Source of the DNA: NIC37A-2 sp050289625
GTDB lineage: Bacteria; Myxococcota_A; Polyangia; Polyangiales; Polyangiaceae
DNA length: 64,000 nt
Direction: 5' to 3'
NCBI GenBank assembly: GCA_050289625.1
Contig: JBNKGC010000001.1
Span: 62,001-126,000, forward strand
In this document: piece after piece, positions 1 to 10,821 of the stretch
Numbering within the stretch: the first letter of the stretch is position 1
How the letters are laid out: each line of letters begins with the position of its first letter
Position numbers and translations under genes: made by a program
Notes under the pieces: generated by a model
What the model saw: the letters and a program-made list of their open reading frames with translations, nothing else
What the model was told of the DNA's origin: nothing
Databases searched by the model: none

Positions 1-13
1 GACGTAGCGCTGT

Positions 14-84
14 GGTGACTCGGCTTTCTTGCCCTTGCTCTTGGCCCTTTGCAGGGCTGTCGAGCCCCGGCTGGGTGACTCGGC
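14..84. repeat. Pair of 11-bp direct repeats upstream of ccoNO
   Basis: The sequence ggtgactcggc occurs at 14-24 and again at 74-84, exactly 60 bp apart, in the 111 bases before the oxidase gene. This is seen directly; no function is known. It could be a pair of regulator sites on one face of the helix, or chance within the tail of an upstream gene cut by the window edge. I saw no FNR-type TTGAT-N4-ATCAA box here. Confidence 0.3.
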
Positions 85-111
85 ACAGGGTTTGCTCTGG
101 GCCGCCACAGC

Positions 112-2348
<2,237 letters not shown>

Positions 2349-2352
<4 letters not shown>

Positions 2353-2603
2353 AACTGAGTGACGTCATGAGTGCCGCCAACTTGGCGATGTACGCTGAGG
2401 TGGCGCTGGTCCTGTTCCTGGCCGCGTTTCTGGTGGTTGCCTACCGGGTCGTACGGTCCGGAAACAGGGAATACGACAGTGCCGGCCGCATCCCGCTCGA
2501 AGAAGAGCCCGTGGAGCCACGGTACTCCGAACGAACGGAGCATTTGCGAGGCAATGATTCTGGAAGGTCGCTCACGGAAGAGCGTGAGGTGAAAAATGAC
2601 TGA
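2349..2603 (+). CDS. ccoQ: Small cbb3 oxidase subunit, CcoQ-like
   Basis: An 84-aa protein with one membrane segment (about residues 12-33) and a charged cytoplasmic tail, placed between ccoNO and ccoP exactly where CcoQ normally sits. CcoQ stabilises the assembled oxidase. The GTG start overlaps the ccoNO stop (GTGA) and is preceded by a strong ribosome site, aggtgacct, within 2340-2348. Sequence conservation of CcoQ is low, so the assignment rests mainly on size, topology and position. An internal ATG (2368) is possible but has no such ribosome site. Confidence 0.8.
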
Positions 2604-3192
2604 GGAAAAGCGCGCGAGCGAATTGACCGCCGAGCGAGACGAAGACCGGTTGCTCGAGCACGAGTACGACGGCATCCGGGAATACGACAATCCGATGCCT
2701 CGCTGGTGGGTGCGCATCTTCTGGGGCACCTTCTTCTTCTCGCTGCTCTACGTTCTCCACTTCGACTTCGGACGCGGGCTTTCGATCGAGGAGTCGTACA
2801 CGGCGGAAATGGAGGTCGTGAACGCCAAGCGGGCCCAGGAAGCCCTAGCCCAGGCCGCGAGCGAGGAGACTCTGTCGACGATGCTCGCAGATACGAGCAC
2901 GGTTTCTCAGGGCAAAGGTGTTTTCGCCAAGCGGTGCGCCGCGTGCCATGCGGACGAAGGCCAGGGCAACATCGGCCCGAACCTGACCGACGACCACTGG
3001 CTCCACGGAAGTCAGCTCATGGACATCTACAAAACCGTGTCTGACGGCGTCCCGGAAAAGGGAATGCCCGCTTGGGTACGGCAGCTGACGCCCACCGAGC
3101 TGCGCCAAGCCGTCGTCTTTGTGGCGTCGCTACGAGGCAAGAACCTCCCCGGCAAAGCGCCCGAAGGCACCGTGACGGCAAGCAGCCCCTGA
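2596..3192 (+). CDS. ccoP: cbb3 oxidase subunit III, monoheme CcoP
   Basis: Membrane-anchored cytochrome c that passes electrons to the CcoNO core. The 198-aa protein has an acidic N-terminus, a Trp-rich membrane segment (PRWWVRIFWG onward, about 34-56), an Ala/Glu-rich linker, and a single cytochrome-c domain with CAACH at 114-118 and a probable axial Met in KGMPAW. Classical CcoP is about 300 aa with two haem motifs; only one CxxCH is present here. The gene overlaps ccoQ by 8 bp, with a GAGGTG ribosome site inside the ccoQ 3' end. The N-terminal region resembles the FixP_N/CcoP_N domain, which supports CcoP over a free cytochrome. Confidence 0.9.
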   Translation: MTEEKRASELTAERDEDRLLEHEYDGIREYDNPMPRWWVRIFWGTFFFSLLYVLHFDFGRGLSIEESYTAEMEVVNAKRAQEALAQAASEETLSTMLADTSTVSQGKGVFAKRCAACHADEGQGNIGPNLTDDHWLHGSQLMDIYKTVSDGVPEKGMPAWVRQLTPTELRQAVVFVASLRGKNLPGKAPEGTVTASSP

Positions 3193-3234
3193 CGCCCCCC
3201 GCACCTGGTCGTTCATCCCCCCCCCACTTCGCCC

Positions 3235-4641
3235 ATGGACCGCGCCCTGATTGATCCGCCCAAGGCACCCGGTCGGGTCCTGCCCACGCTCAACCCCGAC
3301 GGGACGCGTCGACGCATCCGCCCCAAACTGTACCGGGGTCGGACGCATCGGGCGCGCCTCGTCGTGGGGTGGGCTCTCATGGCGCTTTTCGCCGGCATTC
3401 CCTTCGTGAAGACGAATGGGAAGCCCCTCATCTTCCTCGATCTTCCGTCGCGGGAGTTCACCCTTTTCGGTTCGACGTTTCTCGCGACCGACGGGGTGCT
3501 TCTGATGCTCCTGATGCTGTCGATCCTGCTCGGCGTCTTCTGGCTGACGGCTCTCGTGGGGCGAGGGTGGTGCGGGTGGGCGTGCCCGCAGACCGTGTAC
3601 ATGGAGTTCCTGTTTCGTCCGATCGAGCGCTTGTTCGAAGGCGACCGCGCAAGCCAATTGCGCATCGACCGAAACGGAGGCTCGCGGCGCCGGTTGGCGA
3701 AGAATGCCGTGTTCCTCCTGCTCTCGTTCGTCGTGGCGAACGTCTTCCTCGCCTACTTCGTGTCGGTGGACACCTTGGCTGAATGGATGACGCGGTCGCC
3801 CTTCGAGCATCCGGGACCATTCCTGGTGATGGCCGCGACGGCGGGGCTCGTGTTCTTCGACTTCGGCTACTTCCGCGAACAGATGTGCACCGTCGCATGC
3901 CCATACGCTCGGCTGCAGTCGGTTCTGCTCGATCCGAACAGCCTGGTCGTGGGCTACGACAGGCGGCGGGGTGAACCGCGCGGTCACGGCAAGCCGAAAC
4001 CAGGCCAGGGGGACTGCATCGGTTGCAACGCTTGCGTCACGACCTGCCCGACCGGCATCGACATTCGCGAGGGACTGCAGCTCGAGTGCATCGCCTGCGC
4101 CCAGTGCGTCGACGCGTGCGACAGCATCATGGCGAAGGTGCAAAAGCCTCTCGGGCTGATTCGGTACGCCTCGGAGAACTCGCTGGCGGGAAAGAAGACT
4201 CGTGTCGTGCGCCCGCGAGTGGTGGCCTACGGGATCGTGGTGACGATTCTGGTTGCGGCGCTCATCGTCGTGGGGAGCCTGCGAGACGTGGCAGACGTCA
4301 CGGTGCTTCGGGGAATTGGCGCGCCGTTCGTCGTGAGTCAGGACGGCGTGCGCAACCAGCTCCGCATCAAGGTGGAAAATCGCACCGACACGGAGCAGAG
4401 CTTCGACATCAAACTCGAAGGGGTACCGGAGGCGCGGCTGGTCGCGCCGGAAAATCCCCTTGTCGTGCCTGGAGGGCATCGACGCACCACCAGCGTCTTC
4501 GTCATCGCGCCCCAGAGCGCGTTCCGAAATGGCGCTCGTCCCGTAGAGGTGCGCATCACCACCGAAGACGGGTTCGACGAGACAGTCTCTTACCGCCTGC
4601 TGGGGCCGACTGACCCCCGGGCTCGAGGAAACGTTCGATGA
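3235..4641 (+). CDS. ccoG: cbb3 oxidase accessory ferredoxin-like protein CcoG (FixG/RdxA)
   Basis: Membrane iron-sulfur protein; in the characterised family it acts as a cupric reductase feeding Cu(I) to oxidase assembly. The 468-aa sequence has an N-terminal polar stretch, several membrane helices with the GWCGWACPQ motif, then paired ferredoxin motifs CIGCNACVTTCP and CIACAQCVDACD, a further helix, and a C-terminal immunoglobulin-like FixG domain (about 370-468). It begins 42 bp after ccoP and overlaps ccoH by 4 bp (ATGA). No clear ribosome site precedes the ATG. Length and motif order are normal for the family. Confidence 0.95.
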   Translation: MDRALIDPPKAPGRVLPTLNPDGTRRRIRPKLYRGRTHRARLVVGWALMALFAGIPFVKTNGKPLIFLDLPSREFTLFGSTFLATDGVLLMLLMLSILLGVFWLTALVGRGWCGWACPQTVYMEFLFRPIERLFEGDRASQLRIDRNGGSRRRLAKNAVFLLLSFVVANVFLAYFVSVDTLAEWMTRSPFEHPGPFLVMAATAGLVFFDFGYFREQMCTVACPYARLQSVLLDPNSLVVGYDRRRGEPRGHGKPKPGQGDCIGCNACVTTCPTGIDIREGLQLECIACAQCVDACDSIMAKVQKPLGLIRYASENSLAGKKTRVVRPRVVAYGIVVTILVAALIVVGSLRDVADVTVLRGIGAPFVVSQDGVRNQLRIKVENRTDTEQSFDIKLEGVPEARLVAPENPLVVPGGHRRTTSVFVIAPQSAFRNGARPVEVRITTEDGFDETVSYRLLGPTDPRARGNVR

Positions 4642-5207
4642 TGGCCGTATCGCCTTTGGATCCGCCCGGAAAACAGCCCTCCAGGAAGAGGAATGGGCTC
4701 TTTTGGATGCTGCTCCCGGTCGGGCTTTTGGGACTCTCGCTCGGTGGATGGGCTCTGATGATTTCGATCGCCGTCGATGATCCCGGCTTCGCCGTCGAAG
4801 AGGACTACTACCAAAAAGGCGCACGATGGGACGAACACCGAGCGCAGCTTCGGCAGAACTCCGAACTCGGTTGGAACTACGCGCTCGACGTGAAGCCGAC
4901 TGGTGACCGGGAGGTTCACTTGATCTTTCGTCTCACCGACGGTCTGGGAGAACCGGTGCTCGGCGCAGCCGGGCAACTCGAAGCTTTCGCTGTCGGTCGC
5001 TCGGCGCACGTGGAACGGATTTCCCTTCGGGAGACCGAACGGCCTGGAGTGTATGAAGCGAAGATTGTCGTCGCCCAGGGCGGACTTTGGGAGCTTCGCC
5101 TCACGGCTGAAAAAGATGGTCAGCGATTCACGCAGACCATGCGAAGCGACCTGAATCGGCCGAACGCCGGTGCGGTGCCCGGTCCTCGGCAGGGAGGAGA
5201 TCCATGA
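4638..5207 (+). CDS. ccoH: FixH/CcoH family oxidase assembly protein
   Basis: Single-pass membrane protein required for cbb3 assembly in other bacteria. The 189-aa sequence has a proline/lysine-rich N-terminus, one membrane segment (about 19-44), the typical EEDYYQKG stretch just after it, and a periplasmic beta-rich domain. Position between ccoG and the downstream assembly genes matches fixGHIS clusters. Start and stop codons overlap those of both neighbours by 4 bp, so translation is probably coupled. Confidence 0.9.
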   Translation: MMAVSPLDPPGKQPSRKRNGLFWMLLPVGLLGLSLGGWALMISIAVDDPGFAVEEDYYQKGARWDEHRAQLRQNSELGWNYALDVKPTGDREVHLIFRLTDGLGEPVLGAAGQLEAFAVGRSAHVERISLRETERPGVYEAKIVVAQGGLWELRLTAEKDGQRFTQTMRSDLNRPNAGAVPGPRQGGDP

Positions 5208-5947
5208 TCGCGATACTCTCCGGAGTGTTCGTGGCGAGTCTGCTCGGCAGTGTGCATTGCGTCGGCATGTGTGGGCCGTTTTCACTCGTCTGTGCAGGCC
5301 ACGGACGCGGCGCGGGAGCGGTGAAGGCGCACGCGGCCTACCATCTGGGGCGTGCCGTTACGTACGCCGCACTCGGCGGCATCGCTGGAAGTATCGGTTC
5401 TGCGCTCGACCTGGCCGGAGAGGGGGTCGGGATCGCTCGAGCGGCCGCTTGGGTGTCGGGCGCCCTCTTGATTCTGTGGGGCGTGGGTCTTCTTTGGCCC
5501 GGGGTCCGCTCCTCGGGGCGTCTGGGGAAGCGGCTCGGCCAAGGGCTCGTGCAGCTCCGGACCAAGCCCCCGGTGGTTCGCTCCAGTCTCATCGGCCTCG
5601 CGACTCCGCTCCTGCCCTGCGGATGGCTCTATGCCTTCGCCGTGAGTGCAGCGGGCACCGGGAGCCCAGCTCTCGGGGCTTTCACCATGGTGGCGTTTTG
5701 GCTCGGCACCGTGCCCGCGCTCCTTGGAGCAGGTGCGCTTCTGTCGCGCATGAGCGCGGGGCTCCGCCGGCGTGCGCCGGTGTTCGCGGGAGTGGTCCTG
5801 ATCGTCGTTGGGCTCGTGAACGTGACCCGGCGAGCAAGCGTGCCGCACGCGTTCGCGGCCCCACCATCGACCGCGCTCGATGCGGCACCAGGTGAGAAAG
5901 GAGCGCTCGAGCCGGGCTCGCTCCCCGCGCGTCCGAGCTGTCACTGA
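5204..5947 (+). CDS. TauE/SafE-like (UreH-type) membrane protein of the cbb3 cluster
   Basis: A 247-aa polytopic protein of the sulfite exporter TauE/SafE (DsbD_2/UreH-like) group that is often found in cco clusters between ccoH and ccoI. It starts with the diagnostic N-terminus containing GSVHCVGMCGPF, whose two cysteines may bind copper or act in redox chemistry, followed by about six hydrophobic helices and a second conserved stretch TPLLPCGWLYAF. The role in oxidase biogenesis (copper or heme-copper handling) is inferred from context. A strong agggaggag ribosome site precedes the ATG, which overlaps the ccoH stop. Confidence 0.85.
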   Translation: MIAILSGVFVASLLGSVHCVGMCGPFSLVCAGHGRGAGAVKAHAAYHLGRAVTYAALGGIAGSIGSALDLAGEGVGIARAAAWVSGALLILWGVGLLWPGVRSSGRLGKRLGQGLVQLRTKPPVVRSSLIGLATPLLPCGWLYAFAVSAAGTGSPALGAFTMVAFWLGTVPALLGAGALLSRMSAGLRRRAPVFAGVVLIVVGLVNVTRRASVPHAFAAPPSTALDAAPGEKGALEPGSLPARPSCH

Positions 5948-5954
5948 GGTTGCC

Positions 5955-8609
5955 ATGCTTTTGTTCGGTTCAGGCGATCCATTCGACAAGGCTTCTGACA
6001 CGGCGAATGTCGACTCCTCGTGCGTCCAGTCGCACCGCTGCGCTCACTGCAGCCTGCCGGTCCCGGCGAACCACGTCGAAGAAGGAGCCACCCACCAGTT
6101 CTGCTGCGCAGGCTGCCGAACCGTGTTCGAGGTGCTGAACCAGGCGGGGCTCGAGGAATACTATGCCTTCCGCGCGCGCCTCGACGAGCAGCCGGTGCGG
6201 CCGGCCTCGGTCACCGGACGACCGTATGCGGAGCTCGACACGGACACGTTTCGCTCGCTCTACGTGAAGGAGCTCTCGTCCGGCGCTCGCGAAGTCGAAC
6301 TTGCCCTCGATGGCGTTCATTGTGCCGCGTGCGTTTGGCTGGTGGAAAAGCTTCCCGCCTTGTGTCCTGCAGTGCAGCTCGCCCGACTCGATCTAGGGCG
6401 CGCCGTGGTACGCGTCACCTGGGATCCGACGGTGGGAGCGCTCAGCGAAATCGCTCGCGTCCTCGATCGAATGGGCTACGAGCCGCGCCCGGCGCGCGGT
6501 TCGTCGAAGGAGTCGCAGAATCGGCGCGAGCTCCGACGAATGCTCCTCCGCCTCGGTGTGGCGGGCGCCTCGGCCGGAAATGTGATGCTCATGGCGTTTG
6601 CGCTCTACAGCGACGCGTTGGGCAACATGCTCGTCGAGACGAAGCGCTTCTTCGAGTGGGGGAGCCTCGTCGCAAGCCTTCCTGCGCTTTGGGCGGCGGG
6701 TACGTTCTTTCGGGGAGCGTGGGCAGCGGTGCGAACCCGAACGCCCCACATGGATCTCCCCATCGCCATCGGCATCCTCGTGGGTTTCTTGTGGGGAGGG
6801 CACAACGTCCTGCTCGGCGCGGGGGAAATCTACTTCGACTCGGTGACAGCGCTCATCTTCCTGCTCCTCGTGGGACGCTACGTGCAGCGTCGTCACCAGG
6901 TGGCTGCAAGCGACGCAGCCGAGCTGATGCACGCTGTCTCACCCGCCACAGCTCGAGTCGAGGCATCGGACGGGGCGATCACCGAGCGCCCCGTCGACAC
7001 GGTCGCGGTCGGCGATCGGGTTCACGTGTTGAGCGGTCAGATTGTTCCGGTGGACGGGTTGGTAGTGCAAGGAGTCTCGTCGCTCGACATGTCGTTCCTC
7101 AGCGGCGAGTCCCTTCCGGTGGGGGTGGAGCCGGGCGATTCGGTACAGGCCGGTGCGGTGAACCTCGGGAGTGCGCTGATCACCGTTTGCGAACGTGCTG
7201 CGGCGGACTGTCGAGTTGCGGGGCTGATGCGCGACGTGGAGCGAGCCCTCGGGGAACGGGCCCCGCTGGTGGCGCTTTCGGACCGAGTCGCGGGTGTTTT
7301 CACGGTCGCCGTGCTCCTGCTCGCGGCGGCGACGTTCGGGTACTGGGCGACGATTGACTGGTCTCTGGCGGTGGATCACGCGCTCGCTCTGTTGATCGTC
7401 GCCTGCCCCTGCGCCCTGGGTCTCGCGACTCCACTTTCGCTGAGTTCCGCCGTGCGCCAGGCGGCTGCGCGGAAGATTCTCGTCAAAGGTGGTGAGGTAA
7501 TCGAGCGGTTGGCTCGACCCGCCCTCTTCGTCTTCGACAAGACGGGCACCCTGACCGAGGGCAGGCTTCGGCTCGCACGCTGGGTGGGTGATCCTTCGCT
7601 CCGGGTGCCAGTCCACATCGCCGAGGGCGTGTCATCTCACCCGATCGCGGTCGCTCTCCGTCGGGATCTCGAACCGGCATCGAAGCAGGCATCGACGGAG
7701 TGGGAGCCGCGTGTGCAGTCGATGCGTGAGGTGTTGGGACGAGGTCTCGAAGCGCGCCTCGACGGAGAGCGCCTCTTGGTCGGCGCCGAGAGTTTCGTCC
7801 GGAAGCACGGAGTCGAGCTCCCGCCAGACCTCGAAGGAGCTCTCACACAAGGGCTTGCCGAAGGTCTCAGTCCGGTGCTGGTTTCCCTTGGTACCCGTGT
7901 TCGTGCGATTGCTTTCGTTGTGGATCCGCCTCGCGCCGATGCCGCCGAGAGCCTGATCGCGCTCATGCGACGCGGGCATCGCTTGGCTCTGCTTTCCGGA
8001 GACCATCCCGACGTCGTCCGAGCCATCGCTCGACAACTCGCCGAGCGCGCCGGCCGTCGGGAGCTCTTTGTCGACGTGCTCGGTGGTGTGACGCCCGAAG
8101 AAAAGCTCCGTTGGATCCGGGAGCGCACTCTCGAATGTCCCACCGTCATGGTGGGCGATGGGGTAAACGATGCGGGGGCGTTGGCTGCTGCGACCGTGGG
8201 GGTTGCCGTTCACGGCGCGGCGGAGGCCAGCCTGTTGTCGGCAGACGTCTTCTTGTCGCGTCGTGGGGTGGCTCCCGTCGTCGAACTCGTGCGTGGAGCG
8301 GCCCGGACCCTCCGGGTCATCCGGCGTGGCATTCTATTTTCCCTTGCCTACAACGTGGTGGGGGTCAGCTTGGCGGCCACGGGGATCTTGGGACCATTGT
8401 CCGCTGCGGTGTTGATGCCCCTGAGTTCCCTCACGGTCATCACCAACGCCTACCGCTCCCGAACCTTTGCTCGCCCGCGTCGTACTCGAGGAGGCAGTCG
8501 ACCCGGCGAGCGCTCGGGCTCTCTCGGAGTACGCGGGGAGTTGGGGCTCGACCCGCCCGGCGGTTCGCGGGCTGCCCGCACCGCGGCACCGGCGGAAGTG
8601 AGGTCCTGA
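5955..8609 (+). CDS. ccoI: Copper-transporting P-type ATPase CcoI (FixI)
   Basis: P1B-type ATPase that exports copper across the inner membrane for cbb3 oxidase maturation. From the chosen ATG the protein is 884 aa. It has an N-terminal Cys-rich domain (CAHC, then CCAGC), a heavy-metal-associated domain with CAAC near 124-127, eight predicted helices, the ion-channel motif CPC at 484-486, the phosphorylation site DKTGT starting at 528, and the hinge GDGVNDAGA. I chose 5955 because GAGG at 5946-5949 fits it and an upstream in-frame ATG (5880) would overlap the previous gene by 68 bp. The stop overlaps the ccoS start (TGATG). Confidence 0.95.
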   Translation: MLLFGSGDPFDKASDTANVDSSCVQSHRCAHCSLPVPANHVEEGATHQFCCAGCRTVFEVLNQAGLEEYYAFRARLDEQPVRPASVTGRPYAELDTDTFRSLYVKELSSGAREVELALDGVHCAACVWLVEKLPALCPAVQLARLDLGRAVVRVTWDPTVGALSEIARVLDRMGYEPRPARGSSKESQNRRELRRMLLRLGVAGASAGNVMLMAFALYSDALGNMLVETKRFFEWGSLVASLPALWAAGTFFRGAWAAVRTRTPHMDLPIAIGILVGFLWGGHNVLLGAGEIYFDSVTALIFLLLVGRYVQRRHQVAASDAAELMHAVSPATARVEASDGAITERPVDTVAVGDRVHVLSGQIVPVDGLVVQGVSSLDMSFLSGESLPVGVEPGDSVQAGAVNLGSALITVCERAAADCRVAGLMRDVERALGERAPLVALSDRVAGVFTVAVLLLAAATFGYWATIDWSLAVDHALALLIVACPCALGLATPLSLSSAVRQAAARKILVKGGEVIERLARPALFVFDKTGTLTEGRLRLARWVGDPSLRVPVHIAEGVSSHPIAVALRRDLEPASKQASTEWEPRVQSMREVLGRGLEARLDGERLLVGAESFVRKHGVELPPDLEGALTQGLAEGLSPVLVSLGTRVRAIAFVVDPPRADAAESLIALMRRGHRLALLSGDHPDVVRAIARQLAERAGRRELFVDVLGGVTPEEKLRWIRERTLECPTVMVGDGVNDAGALAAATVGVAVHGAAEASLLSADVFLSRRGVAPVVELVRGAARTLRVIRRGILFSLAYNVVGVSLAATGILGPLSAAVLMPLSSLTVITNAYRSRTFARPRRTRGGSRPGERSGSLGVRGELGLDPPGGSRAARTAAPAEVRS

Positions 8610-8827
8610 TGAGTGTCTTGTTCTTGGTCCTGCCTCTGGCGCTGTTGGCTTCGGCTGTTGCCGTGGCAGCCTTTGCGTGGGCGGTTCGAAATGGTCAGAT
8701 GGACGACCTCACCACTCCGGCGCTCCGGATGCTCGAGGAAGACACGGGTTCGAGTTCTCGATCGCGTGCGAAGCTGACGAACCGTCAGGCCGAGCGCGAG
8801 TCGTCGGACGAGAAGACGCCTGAATGA
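8609..8827 (+). CDS. ccoS: cbb3 oxidase maturation protein CcoS
   Basis: A 72-aa single-span membrane protein that ends the cco operon. The CcoS signature is clear: a hydrophobic N-terminus followed by AFAWAVRNGQMDDLTTPALR. In other bacteria CcoS is needed to insert haem and copper into CcoN. The ATG overlaps the ccoI stop, with gaagtgaggt upstream as ribosome site. The hydrophilic tail is longer than in short CcoS proteins, and its last 43 bp overlap the 3' end of the convergent oxidoreductase gene. Confidence 0.92.
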   Translation: MSVLFLVLPLALLASAVAVAAFAWAVRNGQMDDLTTPALRMLEEDTGSSSRSRAKLTNRQAERESSDEKTPE

Positions 8828-9951
8828 CGAGGCACGACGGGGGCGGACTCCTCGACGATCGAGCGCGCCAGCACTTCACCGGCCGCCAGACCACACGTCA
8901 TGCCGAATCCGCCGAGGCCGCTCAGCCAGTACAGACCGCTCGTTTGCGGATCGGGGCCAATCAGCGGACGTCCGCCGGGTGTCTTCGTTCGAACGCACGC
9001 CCAGTAGGCGCGGACCTCCGCCTCGGCGAGCGCAGGATGGAGGCGCCCAAGTTTCCTGGAAAGTGGAGCCAGGGCTTCGAGATCCGCGTGGGCGACACCG
9101 GTTGGCGAGTGGGTTTCGTCACACGGGCTGGCCAGGAGCCCGCCTGACTCGGGACGGAAGTAGGTCTCGTCGTCGAGGCGCCACACGACGGGGGCATCGC
9201 GATCGAGCCAGGGACCTTCGATACCGCTCAAGAGAGCTAGATGGCGGCGGACGGGGACGAGCCGAGGTTGCCCCGCTGGAGCCAGTGAAGCGCTCCAGGC
9301 GCCAGCAGCGATGACGACGACGTCGGCGGAAATCAGCTCTCCGTCATCGGTCACCACGCCGAGCGCTCGACCGGCTTTCGTTTCCACTCGAGCGATCCGG
9401 GTCTTGAAGCGCATCCGGATGCCGGCGCGACGAACGCGCCTCGACAGAGCCGTGATGATGCCGTGGATGTCGAGCACCCCACCGTCGGATGACCAAAGCT
9501 CCCAGGGGATCGAATGGAGCCCGAGGGCAGCGCTTGCTCCCGGACCGCGGGAGGTAGTCGTGAGCGTCGCGTCGATTCCGAAGGCGCGCGCCTGTCGAGC
9601 GATGCGCCTGAGGCGCTCCGGGGAGCCATCGGCCAAGAGGAGGCCCGTCTGGCGGACGAGGGAACGCCTAGGTGCGAGCTCGTCGAGAAGCTCGAGGCTT
9701 CGTGTGGCGAGCTCGACGAGCCAAGGATCCTCCTCCAGGGGACGGTAGATCGCGGCGTTGCGTCCGCTGGCATGGGCGGCGGCAACCGGTTCGCGCTCCA
9801 CCACGGTGATGTTGCGGAACCCCTGGAGGGCAAGTGCCCACGCTGCCGAGAGTCCCGCGATCCCTGCTCCGAGGATCACTACGGCACGCTCGTCACCCGA
9901 GTCCCGTGGTGACTTCGTTTGGGTTCTCAAGTGTCGAAGGTGACGTTTCAC
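8785..9951 (-). CDS. FAD-dependent oxidoreductase, D-amino-acid oxidase (DadA/ThiO/SoxA) family
   Basis: Flavoenzyme likely to oxidise an amino acid or secondary amine. The 388-aa product has the N-terminal Rossmann fold GAGIAGLSAAWALA followed by VVEREPVAAAHASG, a middle substrate region, and a C-terminal FAD segment (GLYWLSGLGGFGMTCG). The substrate cannot be told from sequence. The frame is open well upstream, but similarity begins near the GTG at 9951, so I use that start; a TTG at 9930 is the alternative. A perfect 10-bp hairpin (9962-9984) sits just before this start. The gene is convergent with ccoS and overlaps it by 43 bp. Confidence 0.8.
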   Translation of the reverse strand: MKRHLRHLRTQTKSPRDSGDERAVVILGAGIAGLSAAWALALQGFRNITVVEREPVAAAHASGRNAAIYRPLEEDPWLVELATRSLELLDELAPRRSLVRQTGLLLADGSPERLRRIARQARAFGIDATLTTTSRGPGASAALGLHSIPWELWSSDGGVLDIHGIITALSRRVRRAGIRMRFKTRIARVETKAGRALGVVTDDGELISADVVVIAAGAWSASLAPAGQPRLVPVRRHLALLSGIEGPWLDRDAPVVWRLDDETYFRPESGGLLASPCDETHSPTGVAHADLEALAPLSRKLGRLHPALAEAEVRAYWACVRTKTPGGRPLIGPDPQTSGLYWLSGLGGFGMTCGLAAGEVLARSIVEESAPVVPRHSGVFSSDDSRSA

Positions 9952-9961
9952 GGCACCGAGG

Positions 9962-9984
9962 GACACTCCGCCAAGCGGAGTGTC
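9962..9984 (-). promoter_or_regulatory. Perfect hairpin/operator-like palindrome before the FAD oxidoreductase
   Basis: gacactccgc and its exact reverse complement gcggagtgtc are separated by three bases. On the minus strand the hairpin ends 10 nt before the GTG at 9951, where a ribosome site would lie. It could hide the start in the mRNA, or serve as a protein-binding operator; no T-run follows, so a terminator is less likely. Confidence 0.45.
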
Positions 9985-10147
9985 GGACCTTTCGCGAAGG
10001 TGATCGGAGTTTCCCAGGCGCGCGGCGTCGCACCGGAGCGGTCGCGCTCGTTTGGCGCGGGGCTTGTAAAGCACGACAGAGGGGGCGAATCTACCGCTGA
10101 ATGGGATGCGGCCGGGTCGCTCGGCCGCAACTCGGATATTCGCAGTT

Positions 10148-10606
10148 TTAGTGCGGGTTGTCCGGCACTGCAAAATGGTCCTGACGCGCGATCCATCGCA
10201 CGAGATCCAGGGCGCTCAGGATGCCCACCACGGCGCCCCCTTTGGCGGTGATCACCAGGCGGTGAACGGACTCGAAGGCCATCAAGGCTGCGGCGCGCCC
10301 AATCGGAGCGTCTTCGGGAAGGCTGAACGTCAGGGGCGTCATGATCCGGTCGACGCTAGCGGATAGATCGGGTCCCTCTTTGACGAGCCGCTCGAGCACG
10401 TCGGTCTTCGAAATGATTCCCACCGCGCGTCCGGCGTCGTCGACCACGGGTGCTCCGCTGATGTGCTTGTCGAGTAGGAGAATGACGACGTCGCGTAGCG
10501 TCGTATTGCGGTGAACGCATCGCACGTGACGCGTCATCGCGTCGGACAGCGGACGGCTCCACACTGGACTTGCCTGCCCGAGGATTTGGTGGGTCTCGAT
10601 ACTCAT
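10148..10606 (-). CDS. Two-CBS-domain protein
   Basis: A 152-aa protein made almost entirely of a CBS pair: first CBS at about 25-75 (SDAMTRHVRCVH onward, then SGAPVVDDAGRAVGIIS), second at about 88-145 (IMTPLTF onward, GAVVGILSALDLVRW). CBS pairs bind adenosine nucleotides and often act as energy sensors; no effector domain is attached, so the target is unknown. ATG 10606 is chosen because ggaaggggaaacc lies directly before it; an in-frame ATG at 10645 is possible. A second CBS protein (13009) and a universal stress protein lie nearby, which suggests a stress or energy-state module. Confidence 0.88.
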   Translation of the reverse strand: MSIETHQILGQASPVWSRPLSDAMTRHVRCVHRNTTLRDVVILLLDKHISGAPVVDDAGRAVGIISKTDVLERLVKEGPDLSASVDRIMTPLTFSLPEDAPIGRAAALMAFESVHRLVITAKGGAVVGILSALDLVRWIARQDHFAVPDNPH

Positions 10607-10821
10607 GGTTTCCCCTTCCGTCGTGGGTTCCTTTTCATCGATCATGCAAGGTTCGGGCCGCGATAGGTCAGGGGGCCGACGGACGGTCGGTTGGGCCCTG
10701 CAGCGCCTCGTCCCGCTCTCGTTGTTATAGCTCGGTGTCCAGAGAACGTTACGCAAACATTTCGCCGGGGCTTTGACGTCGAGCCTTCGATTCCGAGACG
10801 GTCGCGGTTAGCCTCGTCGGA

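Noticed and set aside
1..111. FNR/Anr box expected before a cbb3 operon
   Set aside because: No TTGAT-N4-ATCAA-like palindrome in the available bases; the true promoter may lie outside the window.
3130..4824. 564-codon open frame antisense to ccoG
   Set aside because: Same reason: shadow of ccoG and ccoH, no recognisable motif, composition unlike a protein.
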